Origin: an uncultured Leifsonia sp. | GTDB lineage: Bacteria; Actinomycetota; Actinomycetes; Actinomycetales; Microbacteriaceae | NCBI RefSeq assembly: GCF_945957465.1 | Contig: NZ_CAMFLC010000006.1 | Location: forward strand, 62,001-126,000 | Length of the DNA: 64,000 nucleotides | Direction: 5' to 3' | Shown: one piece after another, positions 15,106 through 22,964 of the stretch | Layout of the letters: each line of letters begins with the position of its first letter | How positions within the stretch are numbered: the first letter of the stretch is position 1 | Program-made: the position numbers and the translations under genes | The notes under the pieces: generated by a model | Seen by the model: only the letters and a program-made list of their open reading frames with translations | Databases searched by the model: none | Told to the model about the DNA's origin: nothing

Positions 15106-16155
15106 ATGGCTCACGACCTCGTCATCGGCACGTACACGCAGCGACTCGGGCACGTCGACGGGCACGCGGACGGCCTGCTCTCCGCCCGGTTCGACGGGGA
15201 TGCCGTCGTCGACGTCGCTGTCGCGGCACGCGTACCCAATCCGTCGTGGGTCGCTGTCGCGGGCGATGGCGCACGGGTCTACGCGGTGGAGGAGACCGGC
15301 CCGGACGGCGGCGTCGCAGCCTTCGCGCGAGGCTCGGACGGGCGACTCCAGCCGCTCGGTCGGGTGTCGAGCGGAGGTGATTCGCCTGCGCACCTGACGG
15401 TGCACCCGTCAGGCCGGCTGCTGGCGACCGGCACCTATGTCGGCGGTACCGTCTCGGTCTTCGAGCTGTCCGGCGACGGCTCCATCGGCGAGCGGACCGC
15501 ATTCGTCCAGCACGAGGGGCGCGGCCCCGACCCGGCCCGGCAGGATGCGCCGCACGTGCACCAGCTCGTGATCGATCCCGTCACCGGCGACCTGGTGGTC
15601 GTGGACCTCGGGCTCGGCGACGTGCGCTGGTATGCGCTGTCGGAGTCGGGCGGGCTCTCGCTGCGGCCCGAGGCGACGGTCACGGTCGGTGCGTCCGGTC
15701 CCCGTCACCTGGCGTTCCATCCCGATGGGCGGCACGCATTCCTCGTGAACGAGCTCGACAGCACCCTCACCCTGCTGCGGCGCGACGGCGACCGCTTCGA
15801 GCAGGTGGCGTCGCTCGGCACGCGCGGCCCTGCTGCCGAGAACGGCGGCAATCTGACCGCGGCGGTGCGCGTGACCGGCGACGGGCGGACGGTGCTGGTG
15901 ACCAACCGCGGCGACGACAGCATCGGAGTGTTCGCGTTCGATGCCTCCGGCTCCGCGCTCGAATTCGTGCGGGCCGTGCCGGTGGGAGGCCGCACCCCGC
16001 GCGACCTGGTCGTCGCACCCGGTGGCGATCGGGTGCTCGCCGCCTGTCAGGACAGCGACGAGGTCGTGGTCTTCGCCTTCGACGCGGCCTCCCGCACGCT
16101 CGACCGGCTCGGTGCGTCGCGCGTGCCGACCCCGGTCTGCCTCGCGTTCGTGTAG
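15106..16155 (+). CDS. lactonase family beta-propeller protein (6-phosphogluconolactonase-like)
   Basis: The 349-residue protein begins 'MAHDLVIGTYTQRLG' and shows propeller-blade repeats such as 'NPSWVAVAGDGARVYAVEE', 'PAHLTVHPSGRLLATGTY', 'GPRHLAFHPDGRHAFLVNE' and 'TPRDLVVAPGGDRVLAACQ'. This is the seven-bladed lactonase fold of the YbhE/Pgl family, in which some members hydrolyse 6-phosphogluconolactone in the pentose phosphate pathway. Length is normal and there is no signal peptide. No pentose phosphate genes lie nearby, so the substrate is uncertain. The ATG at 15106 is chosen because it begins the conserved strand. Confidence 0.85.
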   Translation: MAHDLVIGTYTQRLGHVDGHADGLLSARFDGDAVVDVAVAARVPNPSWVAVAGDGARVYAVEETGPDGGVAAFARGSDGRLQPLGRVSSGGDSPAHLTVHPSGRLLATGTYVGGTVSVFELSGDGSIGERTAFVQHEGRGPDPARQDAPHVHQLVIDPVTGDLVVVDLGLGDVRWYALSESGGLSLRPEATVTVGASGPRHLAFHPDGRHAFLVNELDSTLTLLRRDGDRFEQVASLGTRGPAAENGGNLTAAVRVTGDGRTVLVTNRGDDSIGVFAFDASGSALEFVRAVPVGGRTPRDLVVAPGGDRVLAACQDSDEVVVFAFDAASRTLDRLGASRVPTPVCLAFV

Positions 16156-16239
16156 GCGTCGGCGTTCGCGAGGCGGCGCACTGTCCGCCGTCTGGGCGCC
16201 CTTCGGCCGATTTCGCGCCGTCTCGGCGCCGCGACGAGG

Positions 16240-17499
16240 CTACTCGGCGGCCGGGGCGACCGAGCGGGCCCGGCGCTCGGCGAGCGGGCGCACGGCGGGT
16301 GCCGCCAGGAACGAGGCGACCAGCAGCACGAGGATGAGGTAGAGCGCGTTCAGGAGGCCGAACTCCTTGCCGAGGAAGCCGATGAGCGGCGGCCCCACGA
16401 GGAAGGCGCAATAGCCGATGATGGCGACGGCAGAGACGCGGGCCGCCGGGTTGTCCTGCCCCTCCGAGGCTGCCGACATCCCGAGCGGGAAGCCGAGCGA
16501 GACGCCGAAGCCCCAGAGCACGGTGCCGATCACGACCACCCAGAGCGGGCCTCCGAGGATGAACAGCAGCAACCCCGCCACGCCCAGGGCCGCCGTCATC
16601 CGGATGGCCGTGACGCGGCCCACCCGATCGACGATCGGGCCGCCGAGCACGCGGCCCAGTGTCATCGCCGCGACGAAGAAGCCGAAGACCACGGCGCCGG
16701 TGGAGTTCTGCTGGCCGTGGCCGTCGACGGTCGCCAATGCGATCCAGTCGTTCGCCGACCCCTCCCCGAACGCCATGCCCAGCATGACCACGCCGATCAG
16801 GATGAGACGCCAGTCCGCCCACACCGCGAGGGAGGCGCGCAGCCGCTGCGCGAACGGCAGACGCGGCTGCGCCTCGGTCTCGTCGCCGAGCTCGGCCTCG
16901 CGCGGGATGAACCGGATGGCGACGAGCGCCACGGCCACCATCAGCACAGCGATCACCGCGAGATGCCACGACACCGCGATGTGGAGGGCCGCCGCTGCCG
17001 CGCCGATCCCCGCGCCGAGCACGGTGCCGAAACTGAAGAAGGCGTGCATGAGCGGCATCAGCGTCTTGCCGATCTCGCGCTCGACCGCCGTGCCCTCGAC
17101 GTTCATCATCACGTCCACCATCCCGTTGCCGAAGCCGAGCAGGACCAGGCCGATGGCGACGAACGGGACGGCGTGGAAGACGCTGGAGCCGAACCCGATG
17201 AGGAGGGTGCCGGCCGCCACGATCACGAGGCTGCCGACCATGCCCTGGTGCGGCCCGAACCGCACCAGCACCAGGGAGGACACCGAGAGCCCGATGATCG
17301 CGCCGATCGACATCCCGAGGATGAGCAGGCCGACGGCCGACGGGTCGCGGCCGAGCCCGAGGTCGTCGCGCACGCCGGGGATCCGGGCGACCCAGGTGGC
17401 CATCGCGAGCCCGCTCAGGATGAAGATGACGAACACCGCGTTGCGCCAGGCACGCAGCTCACGGCGCGAACGGGTCGTCGTCGGGGTCGGCTGTGACAT
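16240..17499 (-). CDS. major facilitator superfamily transporter
   Basis: The 419-residue protein has about twelve membrane segments and MFS features such as 'VLGGPIVDRVGRVTAIR' between helices. Its early 'TWVARIPGVRDDLGL' resembles the YbjJ/fucose-permease-like group of sugar transporters and exporters. The ATG at 17499 is preferred because AGGA lies six bases before it; longer starts at 17505 and 17523 are in frame. It is divergent from a LacI regulator across a perfect palindrome, so its expression is probably repressed by that protein. The substrate is unknown, though LacI control points to a sugar or related compound. Confidence 0.85.
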   Translation of the reverse strand: MSQPTPTTTRSRRELRAWRNAVFVIFILSGLAMATWVARIPGVRDDLGLGRDPSAVGLLILGMSIGAIIGLSVSSLVLVRFGPHQGMVGSLVIVAAGTLLIGFGSSVFHAVPFVAIGLVLLGFGNGMVDVMMNVEGTAVEREIGKTLMPLMHAFFSFGTVLGAGIGAAAAALHIAVSWHLAVIAVLMVAVALVAIRFIPREAELGDETEAQPRLPFAQRLRASLAVWADWRLILIGVVMLGMAFGEGSANDWIALATVDGHGQQNSTGAVVFGFFVAAMTLGRVLGGPIVDRVGRVTAIRMTAALGVAGLLLFILGGPLWVVVIGTVLWGFGVSLGFPLGMSAASEGQDNPAARVSAVAIIGYCAFLVGPPLIGFLGKEFGLLNALYLILVLLVASFLAAPAVRPLAERRARSVAPAAE

Positions 17500-17523
17500 C
17501 GGCATTCCTGGTGAATTCGGCAC

Positions 17524-17551
17524 TCGAATCGTTTCGATCGAAACGATTCGA
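17524..17551. promoter_or_regulatory. 28-bp perfect palindrome, probable LacI-family operator
   Basis: The half-site TCGAATCGTTTCGA is followed directly by its reverse complement, with no mismatch over 28 bases and a central CG..CG step typical of LacI-family operators. It lies between the divergent MFS and LacI genes, and TAAGCT at 17553-17558 begins just after it. A repressor bound here would cover the -35 region of the regulator gene and also block the MFS promoter. Confidence 0.85.
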
Positions 17552-17552
17552 C

Positions 17553-17558
17553 TAAGCT
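17553..17558 (+). promoter_or_regulatory. -10 box of the LacI-family gene
   Basis: TAAGCT is placed seven bases before the GTG at 17566, with no Shine-Dalgarno sequence between. It directly follows the palindromic operator, which suggests autoregulation. Confidence 0.5.
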
Positions 17559-17565
17559 ACCACAC

Positions 17566-18636
17566 GTGAACGACAGCAGCACACCCCTCCTGGGACCCCG
17601 GCCGACACTGGCCGCGGTCGCCCGGCTGGCGGGTGTCTCCAACTCCACCGCCTCCCTGGCGTTCTCCGGCACGGGGCCGGTCTCGGACGCCACCCGCGAG
17701 CGCGTGCTCGAGGCCGCCAAGCAGCTCAACTACGCCGGCCCCGATCCGCGCGCCCGCTCGCTGCGGCGCGGCCGTTCCGGCATCGTCGGGGTCGTCATGG
17801 AGGAGCGCGTCGGCGACGCGTTCCGCGACCCCATCAAGATCGCCCTGCTCGACGGCATCTCCGACGAGATCGCCGCGGTCGACGCGGGACTGCTGATCCT
17901 GACCGACGCGGGCGAGACGGCGCAGCGCATCGAGGACGCCCCGATGGACGCGGTGGTGCTGGTCGGCTGCAGCCCACGCCTCGACGAGTCGGTGGCCATG
18001 CTGCGGCAGCGCGGCATCCCCCTGGTCGCGATCGAGGGCGGTCCGTCCGACGATGTGCCGTCGATCGGCCAGGACAACCGGGAGGCCACCCGGCTGGCCG
18101 CCCAGCACCTCCGCGACCTGGGCCACCGCGACGTCGCCATCGTCGCCCTCCCGCTGACGCGCGACCGCGCCCGAGGGCCGCTCACGGCCGAGAACGTCAG
18201 CCACAGCAGCTCGACCACGGCCAACGAACGTCTCGCCGGCGCGCGCGACGTCTTCCCCGAGGCCGGCGGGTGGATGACGCGCGGCTCCTTCGTCGAGGAG
18301 GGCCGGATCGCCGGCACGGCGCTGCTCAGCGACCCCGCCCATCGGCCGACCGCCGTCATCGCGCAGAGCGACCTGCTCGCCGCGGGAGTGATCCGCGCGG
18401 CCGAGGAGCTCGGGCTGACCGTGCCGGGAGACGTCAGCGTCGTCGGCTTCGACGGCGTGCGCGTCGACGGCCTGTGGCCCTACGACCTGACCACGCTCGT
18501 CCAGCCCGCCGTCGACAAGGGACGTGCCGCCGGCCACGCGATCGTCGAGATGCTCGAAGGTCGCGTCCCGCGCCCAGCCTCGTTCACGAGCGAGTTCCAC
18601 CGCGGCAACACGACCGCGGAGCCGCGCCGGGCGTAG
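17566..18636 (+). CDS. LacI-family transcriptional regulator
   Basis: The 356-residue protein has an N-terminal LacI helix-turn-helix ('TLAAVARLAGVSNSTASLAFSG', residues about 14-35) with a hinge, then a periplasmic-binding-protein-like sensor ending 'PGDVSVVGFDGVRVDG' and 'LTTLVQPAVDKGRAAGHAIVEML'. Such regulators bind palindromes as dimers and respond to sugars or nucleosides. It starts with GTG. The neighbouring palindrome and divergent MFS gene suggest it controls that transporter and itself. Its effector cannot be read from sequence. Confidence 0.92.
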   Translation: MNDSSTPLLGPRPTLAAVARLAGVSNSTASLAFSGTGPVSDATRERVLEAAKQLNYAGPDPRARSLRRGRSGIVGVVMEERVGDAFRDPIKIALLDGISDEIAAVDAGLLILTDAGETAQRIEDAPMDAVVLVGCSPRLDESVAMLRQRGIPLVAIEGGPSDDVPSIGQDNREATRLAAQHLRDLGHRDVAIVALPLTRDRARGPLTAENVSHSSSTTANERLAGARDVFPEAGGWMTRGSFVEEGRIAGTALLSDPAHRPTAVIAQSDLLAAGVIRAAEELGLTVPGDVSVVGFDGVRVDGLWPYDLTTLVQPAVDKGRAAGHAIVEMLEGRVPRPASFTSEFHRGNTTAEPRRA

Positions 18637-18675
18637 CCGCGCCGCGGCGCCGCCGCGCGCTGCGTCCGTGGTCAG

Positions 18676-18754
18676 CGGAGGAGATCCTTCCCGCATGCTC
18701 GCCAGTTCCTCCGTTGCCTGCGATTCCTGAGGCCCGCGCCGCCGATCTCCTCCG
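18676..18754. repeat. inverted repeats between the LacI and amidohydrolase genes
   Basis: CGGAGGAGATC at 18676-18686 has an exact reverse complement at 18744-18754. A middle copy, TCCTCCG at 18707-18713, can pair with the first seven bases of the left arm instead, so two alternative hairpins can form. The 150-base gap (18637-18786) holds no other gene that I can support. Confidence 0.6.
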
Positions 18755-18774
18755 TAGGCCGCACCGCGCGCACA

Positions 18775-18780
18775 TAAGGT
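18775..18780 (+). promoter_or_regulatory. -10 box of the M20 amidohydrolase gene
   Basis: TAAGGT is six bases before the ATG at 18787, without a Shine-Dalgarno sequence, matching the leaderless arrangement seen elsewhere here. Confidence 0.5.
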
Positions 18781-18786
18781 GGACCC

Positions 18787-19995
18787 ATGGATCTCGAAGC
18801 CCTGTACCGCGACCTGCACGCCCACCCCGAGCTCTCGTTCGAGGAGCACCGCACCGCCGGCATCGTCGCGGAGCAGCTGGCCGCGCTCGGCCTCGAGGTG
18901 CACACGGGGATCGCCCGGACCGGTGTCGCGGGTGTGCTCCGCAACGGCGATGGACCGACGGTGCTGCTGCGCGCCGACATGGACGGTCTGCCCGTGCTCG
19001 AGCAGACCGGACTGCCCTGGGCGTCCACCGCGACGGCACCGGGCGACGACGGGCATCCCGTGCCGGTCATGCATGCGTGCGGCCACGACATCCACATCAC
19101 CTGCCTGCTCGGCGCCGTCGAGCAGCTCGTCGCGACCTCCGACGACTGGTCGGGCACCGTCGTCGCGGTGTTCCAGCCTGCCGAGGAGCACGGCGGCGGC
19201 GCCGAGGTCATGGTGCAGGACGGTCTCTACACCACCGTGCCGCTGCCCGACGTCGTGCTCGGCCAGCATGTGACGCCGTTCCCCGCCGGCATGGTCGGCG
19301 CGCACCCCGGAGCGGCGATGGCGGCGGTCGACGCCTTCGAGGTGACGCTGCACGGCCGCGGCGGCCACGGATCGCGCCCGGAGACGACCATCGACCCGGT
19401 CGTGATGGCCGCTGCGGCGGTCATGCGGCTGCAGGGCGTCGTGTCACGCGAGATCGCGCCTCAGGACACCGCGGTCGTGACGGTCGGGACGCTCCACGCC
19501 GGGACGAAGAACAACATCATCGCACCGTCCGCGACGCTGGGGATCAGCGTGCGCAGCTTCGACGAGACGGTCCGCAGCCGGGTGCTGGAGGGAGTGGATC
19601 GCATCCTCCGCGCCGAGATGCAGGCGAGCGGATCGCCGCACGAGCCGACGGTCGAGTGGGGCGAGCGCTACCCCGTCACCGTCAATGACGTGGAGGCCAC
19701 CGCGCGGGTCAACGCGGCTTTCGCCGCGGAGTTCGGCGCGGAGGCCGTGCTCGAGCCCGGTGCGCTCTCCGGTAGCGAGGATGTCGGCAACCTGGCCACG
19801 GCCGCGGGCGTCCCCCTGGTGTACTGGCTTCTCGGGGGCGGTGACCCCGAGGTCGTGCGCGCAGCGATGGCGGCGGGCACGGTCGACACGGACATCCCGT
19901 CGAATCACTCGCCGTTCTTCGCGCCGCTGGCCCAGCCGACCATCGACACCGGTGTCCGCGCGCTCGTGGTGGCGGCCCGCGAGTGGCTGGCCTGA
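18787..19995 (+). CDS. M20-family amidohydrolase (hippurate hydrolase / N-acyl-amino-acid amidohydrolase-like)
   Basis: This 402-residue cytosolic metallohydrolase has the M20D pattern: 'HPELSFEEHRTA' at about residue 14, metal ligands in 'MHACGHDIHITC' (about 94-105), 'FQPAEEHGGGAEVMV' (about 134-148) with the catalytic and ligand glutamates, and the dimerisation insert with 'GRGGHGSRPETTIDP'. These enzymes cut N-acyl amino acids or conjugates such as hippurate. Length is normal. It follows the LacI gene on the same strand with a 150-base gap and its own -10 box, so it is probably a separate unit. Confidence 0.88.
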   Translation: MDLEALYRDLHAHPELSFEEHRTAGIVAEQLAALGLEVHTGIARTGVAGVLRNGDGPTVLLRADMDGLPVLEQTGLPWASTATAPGDDGHPVPVMHACGHDIHITCLLGAVEQLVATSDDWSGTVVAVFQPAEEHGGGAEVMVQDGLYTTVPLPDVVLGQHVTPFPAGMVGAHPGAAMAAVDAFEVTLHGRGGHGSRPETTIDPVVMAAAAVMRLQGVVSREIAPQDTAVVTVGTLHAGTKNNIIAPSATLGISVRSFDETVRSRVLEGVDRILRAEMQASGSPHEPTVEWGERYPVTVNDVEATARVNAAFAAEFGAEAVLEPGALSGSEDVGNLATAAGVPLVYWLLGGGDPEVVRAAMAAGTVDTDIPSNHSPFFAPLAQPTIDTGVRALVVAAREWLA

Positions 19996-20001
19996 CGCGA
20001 G

Positions 20002-20054
20002 ATTCGTGACGAATGTCGCGATTCGTGCCACGAAAGTGGCGATTCGTGACGAAT
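20002..20054. repeat. three-palindrome intergenic element, copy 2
   Basis: It has the same design as at 12585-12637: three perfect 13-base palindromes with centres 20 bases apart (20008, 20028, 20048), reading ATTCGT-G-ACGAAT, TTCGTG-C-CACGAA and ATTCGT-G-ACGAAT. All three central bases are the complement of those in copy 1. It again lies between convergent genes (the amidohydrolase and the MATE exporter). Confidence 0.85.
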
Positions 20055-20098
20055 GTGCGGCGGCGGGACGGCGGTGAGCGACCGCATGAGGGGCGGCG

Positions 20099-21433
20099 CT
20101 AGCGTTCGGCGCCGGGTCGCATCCAGGCCCGGCCGCGGGCGCGGAGGCCGAGCGTGAGCGCCCGCGCACCGAGGTAGCCGAACGCGAAGGCGGCGGTCAG
20201 CGCCGCCAAGCCTCCGGCGTCGTGCGAGCCCCACGCGACGACGGCCAGGGCGAGCGGCGCGAAGACCGCCACGTTGAGCGCGCCGGTCAGCGCCAGGTAG
20301 CGCGCGTCGCCGGCCCCGATGAGCACGCCGTCGAGCACGAAGACGTACCCACCGAGCGGAGCGCTCGCGCCGATGACGGCGAGAGCGGGAGGCAGTAGAG
20401 CCGCGACCGTGGAGTCGCTCGTGAAGAGTCCCGCCGCGATCGGGCTGAGCACGACGGTCACGGCCCCGAGCACCGCTCCGGCCCCGACCCCCCACTGCAC
20501 GCAGCGGCGGAGCACCTCGCGGACGTCCGCCAGCTCGCCCGCGCCGAGCCCCTTGCCCACCAGTGCCTGCGCGGCGATCGCGAGCGCGTCGAGGGCGAAC
20601 GCGAGCGTGGCGAAGACGGTCATCCCCACCTGGAACGCCGCGAGCTCGTCCGGGCCCAGCCGGGTCGCAGCGAAGACCGCCAGCAGCATGGCCGCCCGCA
20701 GGCTCGCGGTGCGCAGGAACAGCCAGCCTCCCGCGCGCGCCGTGCGGCCGATGCCGCCGTTGTGCGGGAGGAGCGGAGCGCCGACACGGCGCGCGTGGCG
20801 CACCACGATCAGCGCGTAGACCGCGACCATCGCCCACTGCGCCGCGACCGTCCCGAGCGCCGATCCGGCGATGCCCAGACCGGCCCCGTAGATGAAGACG
20901 AAGTTCAGGATGATGTTCGCCCCGAACCCGCCGACCGCGACCACGAGCGGCGTCCGGGTGTCCTGCAGGCCGCGCAGGAGTCCGGTCGTGGCGAAGACGA
21001 GCAGCATGGCCGGGAGGCCGAGCATCGACAGCGTGAGATAGGTCGTCGCCTCGGCCGTGACCGCCGGCCCGGCGCCGAACAGCCCGACGAGCAGCGGCGA
21101 GGCGAACCAGCCGGCGGCGGCCAGGACGATCCCCAGGGCCAGTGCGAGCCAGCTGCCGTCAACGCCCGCGGCGACGGCGCCGCGTTCATCCCCGGCGCCG
21201 AGCCGTCGGGCGACCGCGGGCGTGGTCGAGTAGGCGAGGAACACCATCAGTCCGACGATCGTCTGCAGCACGGCGCTCGCGATGCCGAGGCCGGCCAGCG
21301 GCGCGACGCCGAGATGCCCGACCATCGCCGAGTCGGCGAGCAGGAAGAGCGGCTCGGCGACGAGCGCTCCGAGAGCCGGCACGGCGAGGCGCAGGATCTC
21401 GCGGTCGAGCGGGCGGCGGAGGCGGAGGTTCAC
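20099..21433 (-). CDS. MATE-family efflux transporter (DinF-like)
   Basis: The 444-residue protein has twelve predicted membrane segments in two homologous halves, with 'AVPALGALVAEPLFLLADSAMVGHLG' at the N terminus, the signature of DinF-type MATE proteins. MATE pumps export cationic drugs or organic compounds using H+ or Na+ gradients. It starts with GTG. TAGCGT lies nine bases upstream and could be its -10 box. It ends against the amidohydrolase gene, with the palindrome element between. Confidence 0.9.
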   Translation of the reverse strand: MNLRLRRPLDREILRLAVPALGALVAEPLFLLADSAMVGHLGVAPLAGLGIASAVLQTIVGLMVFLAYSTTPAVARRLGAGDERGAVAAGVDGSWLALALGIVLAAAGWFASPLLVGLFGAGPAVTAEATTYLTLSMLGLPAMLLVFATTGLLRGLQDTRTPLVVAVGGFGANIILNFVFIYGAGLGIAGSALGTVAAQWAMVAVYALIVVRHARRVGAPLLPHNGGIGRTARAGGWLFLRTASLRAAMLLAVFAATRLGPDELAAFQVGMTVFATLAFALDALAIAAQALVGKGLGAGELADVREVLRRCVQWGVGAGAVLGAVTVVLSPIAAGLFTSDSTVAALLPPALAVIGASAPLGGYVFVLDGVLIGAGDARYLALTGALNVAVFAPLALAVVAWGSHDAGGLAALTAAFAFGYLGARALTLGLRARGRAWMRPGAER

Positions 21434-21495
21434 GGCTCGACAACGCTACCGTGCACCCCCGACGTGTCGCGGCCCCCGGTGTCGGAGGCCCTTCT

Positions 21496-21501
21496 TACAG
21501 T
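21496..21501 (+). promoter_or_regulatory. -10 box for the 21508 gene
   Basis: TACAGT is six bases before the ATG at 21508. GGAG overlaps the short spacer, so either a leaderless or a very short-leader message is possible. Confidence 0.4.
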
Positions 21502-21507
21502 GGAGTC

Positions 21508-22137
21508 ATGAGCCACCTGATGCCGGAACTGCTGTCGACCTGGTCCTGGCGTCTCGATCGCGTCCGCAACGGTCGCACGGTGCTCACGAAGGGGCAGGCG
21601 GCCTCCGCGCGCACCGACCTGGCCCACGATCGTTCCGCGCATCCGTCCGATTACGCCGGGTATGAAGAGGAGTACGCGTCGGCCGTCGAGGCGCTCGACG
21701 TGCTGGCGCAGCAGGCCAACCGCACCGACGACCTCCTGGCGGTGCTCCGCGCCGAACGGCGCACGAGCGACCAGCCGCCTGCGCGCGAGCGTTACGCGAC
21801 GGCTCCCGACAGTGCGGGAGTGCCGCGCACGTCCCTCGCCGCCGAGCACGACCGCGTGCCCGCAGGGCTTCCGGAGGCCCTCGACGAGTGGGTGCACCGG
21901 CTGATCCGGTATCGCGGCGGCGCCAAGGTCATCGCGCCCATCGAGGCGGCCCGGGCCGAGATCCGGCTGCGCAACGAGGCCGACCTTCATCCGGGTGCCT
22001 ATCGCAACGCGGCGGCGGCGCCGTTCTTCGGGCGCGTGATGCGCGAGCTCGGTGAGATCGCGACGGCGCAGCGCCCCGGCGTCCACGTGTCGCGACGCGG
22101 GCTGCACCGTGGGCTCGCCGACGACTCGTTCCTGTGA
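21508..22137 (+). CDS. hypothetical protein
   Basis: A 209-residue, probably soluble protein that I do not recognise. It is rich in Arg, Ala and Glu, with predicted helices throughout, no signal peptide and no membrane segment. Recognisable stretches include 'STWSWRLDRVRNGRTVLTKGQA' and a C-terminal 'ADLHPGAYRNAAAAPFFGRVMRELGEIATAQRPG'. The start at 21508 is chosen because longer in-frame starts would overlap the divergent MATE gene. The stop overlaps the next gene's GTG (GTGA), so it is co-translated with the secreted HNH nuclease; the two may act together. Confidence 0.7.
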   Translation: MSHLMPELLSTWSWRLDRVRNGRTVLTKGQAASARTDLAHDRSAHPSDYAGYEEEYASAVEALDVLAQQANRTDDLLAVLRAERRTSDQPPARERYATAPDSAGVPRTSLAAEHDRVPAGLPEALDEWVHRLIRYRGGAKVIAPIEAARAEIRLRNEADLHPGAYRNAAAAPFFGRVMRELGEIATAQRPGVHVSRRGLHRGLADDSFL

Positions 22138-22901
22138 CGCGCTCGCGCGTGCGCGGTCGTCGCACGGCTCCCTGGCCGGTGGTCGCGGTCGCCCTGGTGC
22201 TCGCGATCGCGGGCGCGGGAGGCTACGCGGCCCTGACCCGCGTGACGGCAGACGGCGGCACTGCCGCATCGGTCGCAGACGACGCCGCGAGCAGTGCGCC
22301 GTCCGCAGCGGCGCCGGCCGGCTCTCGGTCGGCCTCCGGCCTCCTCGATGCGGCAGCGGCACGAGTCGCCCTCGCCGCCCTGCCGGTCAAGGGCCGCGCG
22401 CCTGCCACCGGGTACGACCGCGTGGCGAAGTTCGGCCAGGCCTGGCTCGACGTCGACCGCAACGGCTGCGACACCCGCGACGACATCCTGGCCCGCGACC
22501 TCTCCGGCGTCACGCGCCGGGCGGACTGCCGGGTGCTCAGCGGCACGCTGGCCGACCCGTATACGGGCGCGACCATCGTCTTCACGCGCGGGCAGGAGAC
22601 GTCGGCCCGGGTGCAGATCGACCACGTCGTGGCCCTCCTCGACGCCTGGGAGACCGGTGCGCAGTCGCTGAGTCAGGAGAGACGGGTCGAGCTGGCGAAC
22701 GACCCGCTCGAACTCCTGGCCGTGGACGGTCGCGCCAACCAGGCGAAGGGCGCGGGGGATGCGGCCACCTGGTTGCCGCCCGCTGCGGGGTTCCGCTGCG
22801 AGTACGCCGCCCGTCAGGTCAGCGTCAAGACGAAGTACGGACTGTGGGTCAAGCCGGCGGAGAAGGCGGCGCTCGATCGCGTCCTCGCACGGTGCCGATA
22901 G
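22134..22901 (+). CDS. secreted HNH/DUF1524-type nuclease
   Basis: The 255-residue protein has an N-terminal membrane anchor or signal (about residues 13-35), a Ser/Ala-rich linker, then a DUF1524/GmrSD-C-like HNH domain. Its marks are 'DVDRNGCDTRDDILARDL', the metal-site motif 'QIDHVVALLDAWETGA' with the key His, and 'LANDPLELLAVDGRANQAKGAGDAATWLPP' carrying the Asn and Lys of the HNH core. Cysteine pairs fit an extracellular protein. Related actinobacterial proteins are annotated as secreted nucleases. It starts with GTG overlapping the previous stop. Confidence 0.85.
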   Translation: MTRSRVRGRRTAPWPVVAVALVLAIAGAGGYAALTRVTADGGTAASVADDAASSAPSAAAPAGSRSASGLLDAAAARVALAALPVKGRAPATGYDRVAKFGQAWLDVDRNGCDTRDDILARDLSGVTRRADCRVLSGTLADPYTGATIVFTRGQETSARVQIDHVVALLDAWETGAQSLSQERRVELANDPLELLAVDGRANQAKGAGDAATWLPPAAGFRCEYAARQVSVKTKYGLWVKPAEKAALDRVLARCR

Positions 22902-22928
22902 ACATGCGTAAAGAAGTCGTTAGCAGTT

Positions 22929-22957
22929 TTCACAAATTACTGAATTAAGCGTATAGT
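22929..22957 (+). promoter_or_regulatory. promoter of the ABC exporter operon
   Basis: TTCACA (22929-22934) and TATAGT (22952-22957) are separated by 17 bases, close to the sigma-70-type consensus. The -10 box ends seven bases before the ATG, so the message should be leaderless. The spacer is AT-rich, in contrast to its flanks, and CAGT...ACTG half-sites flank the -35 region. A repressor such as the MarR-like protein of this operon could bind here. Confidence 0.65.
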
Positions 22958-22964
22958 CCCGCCT

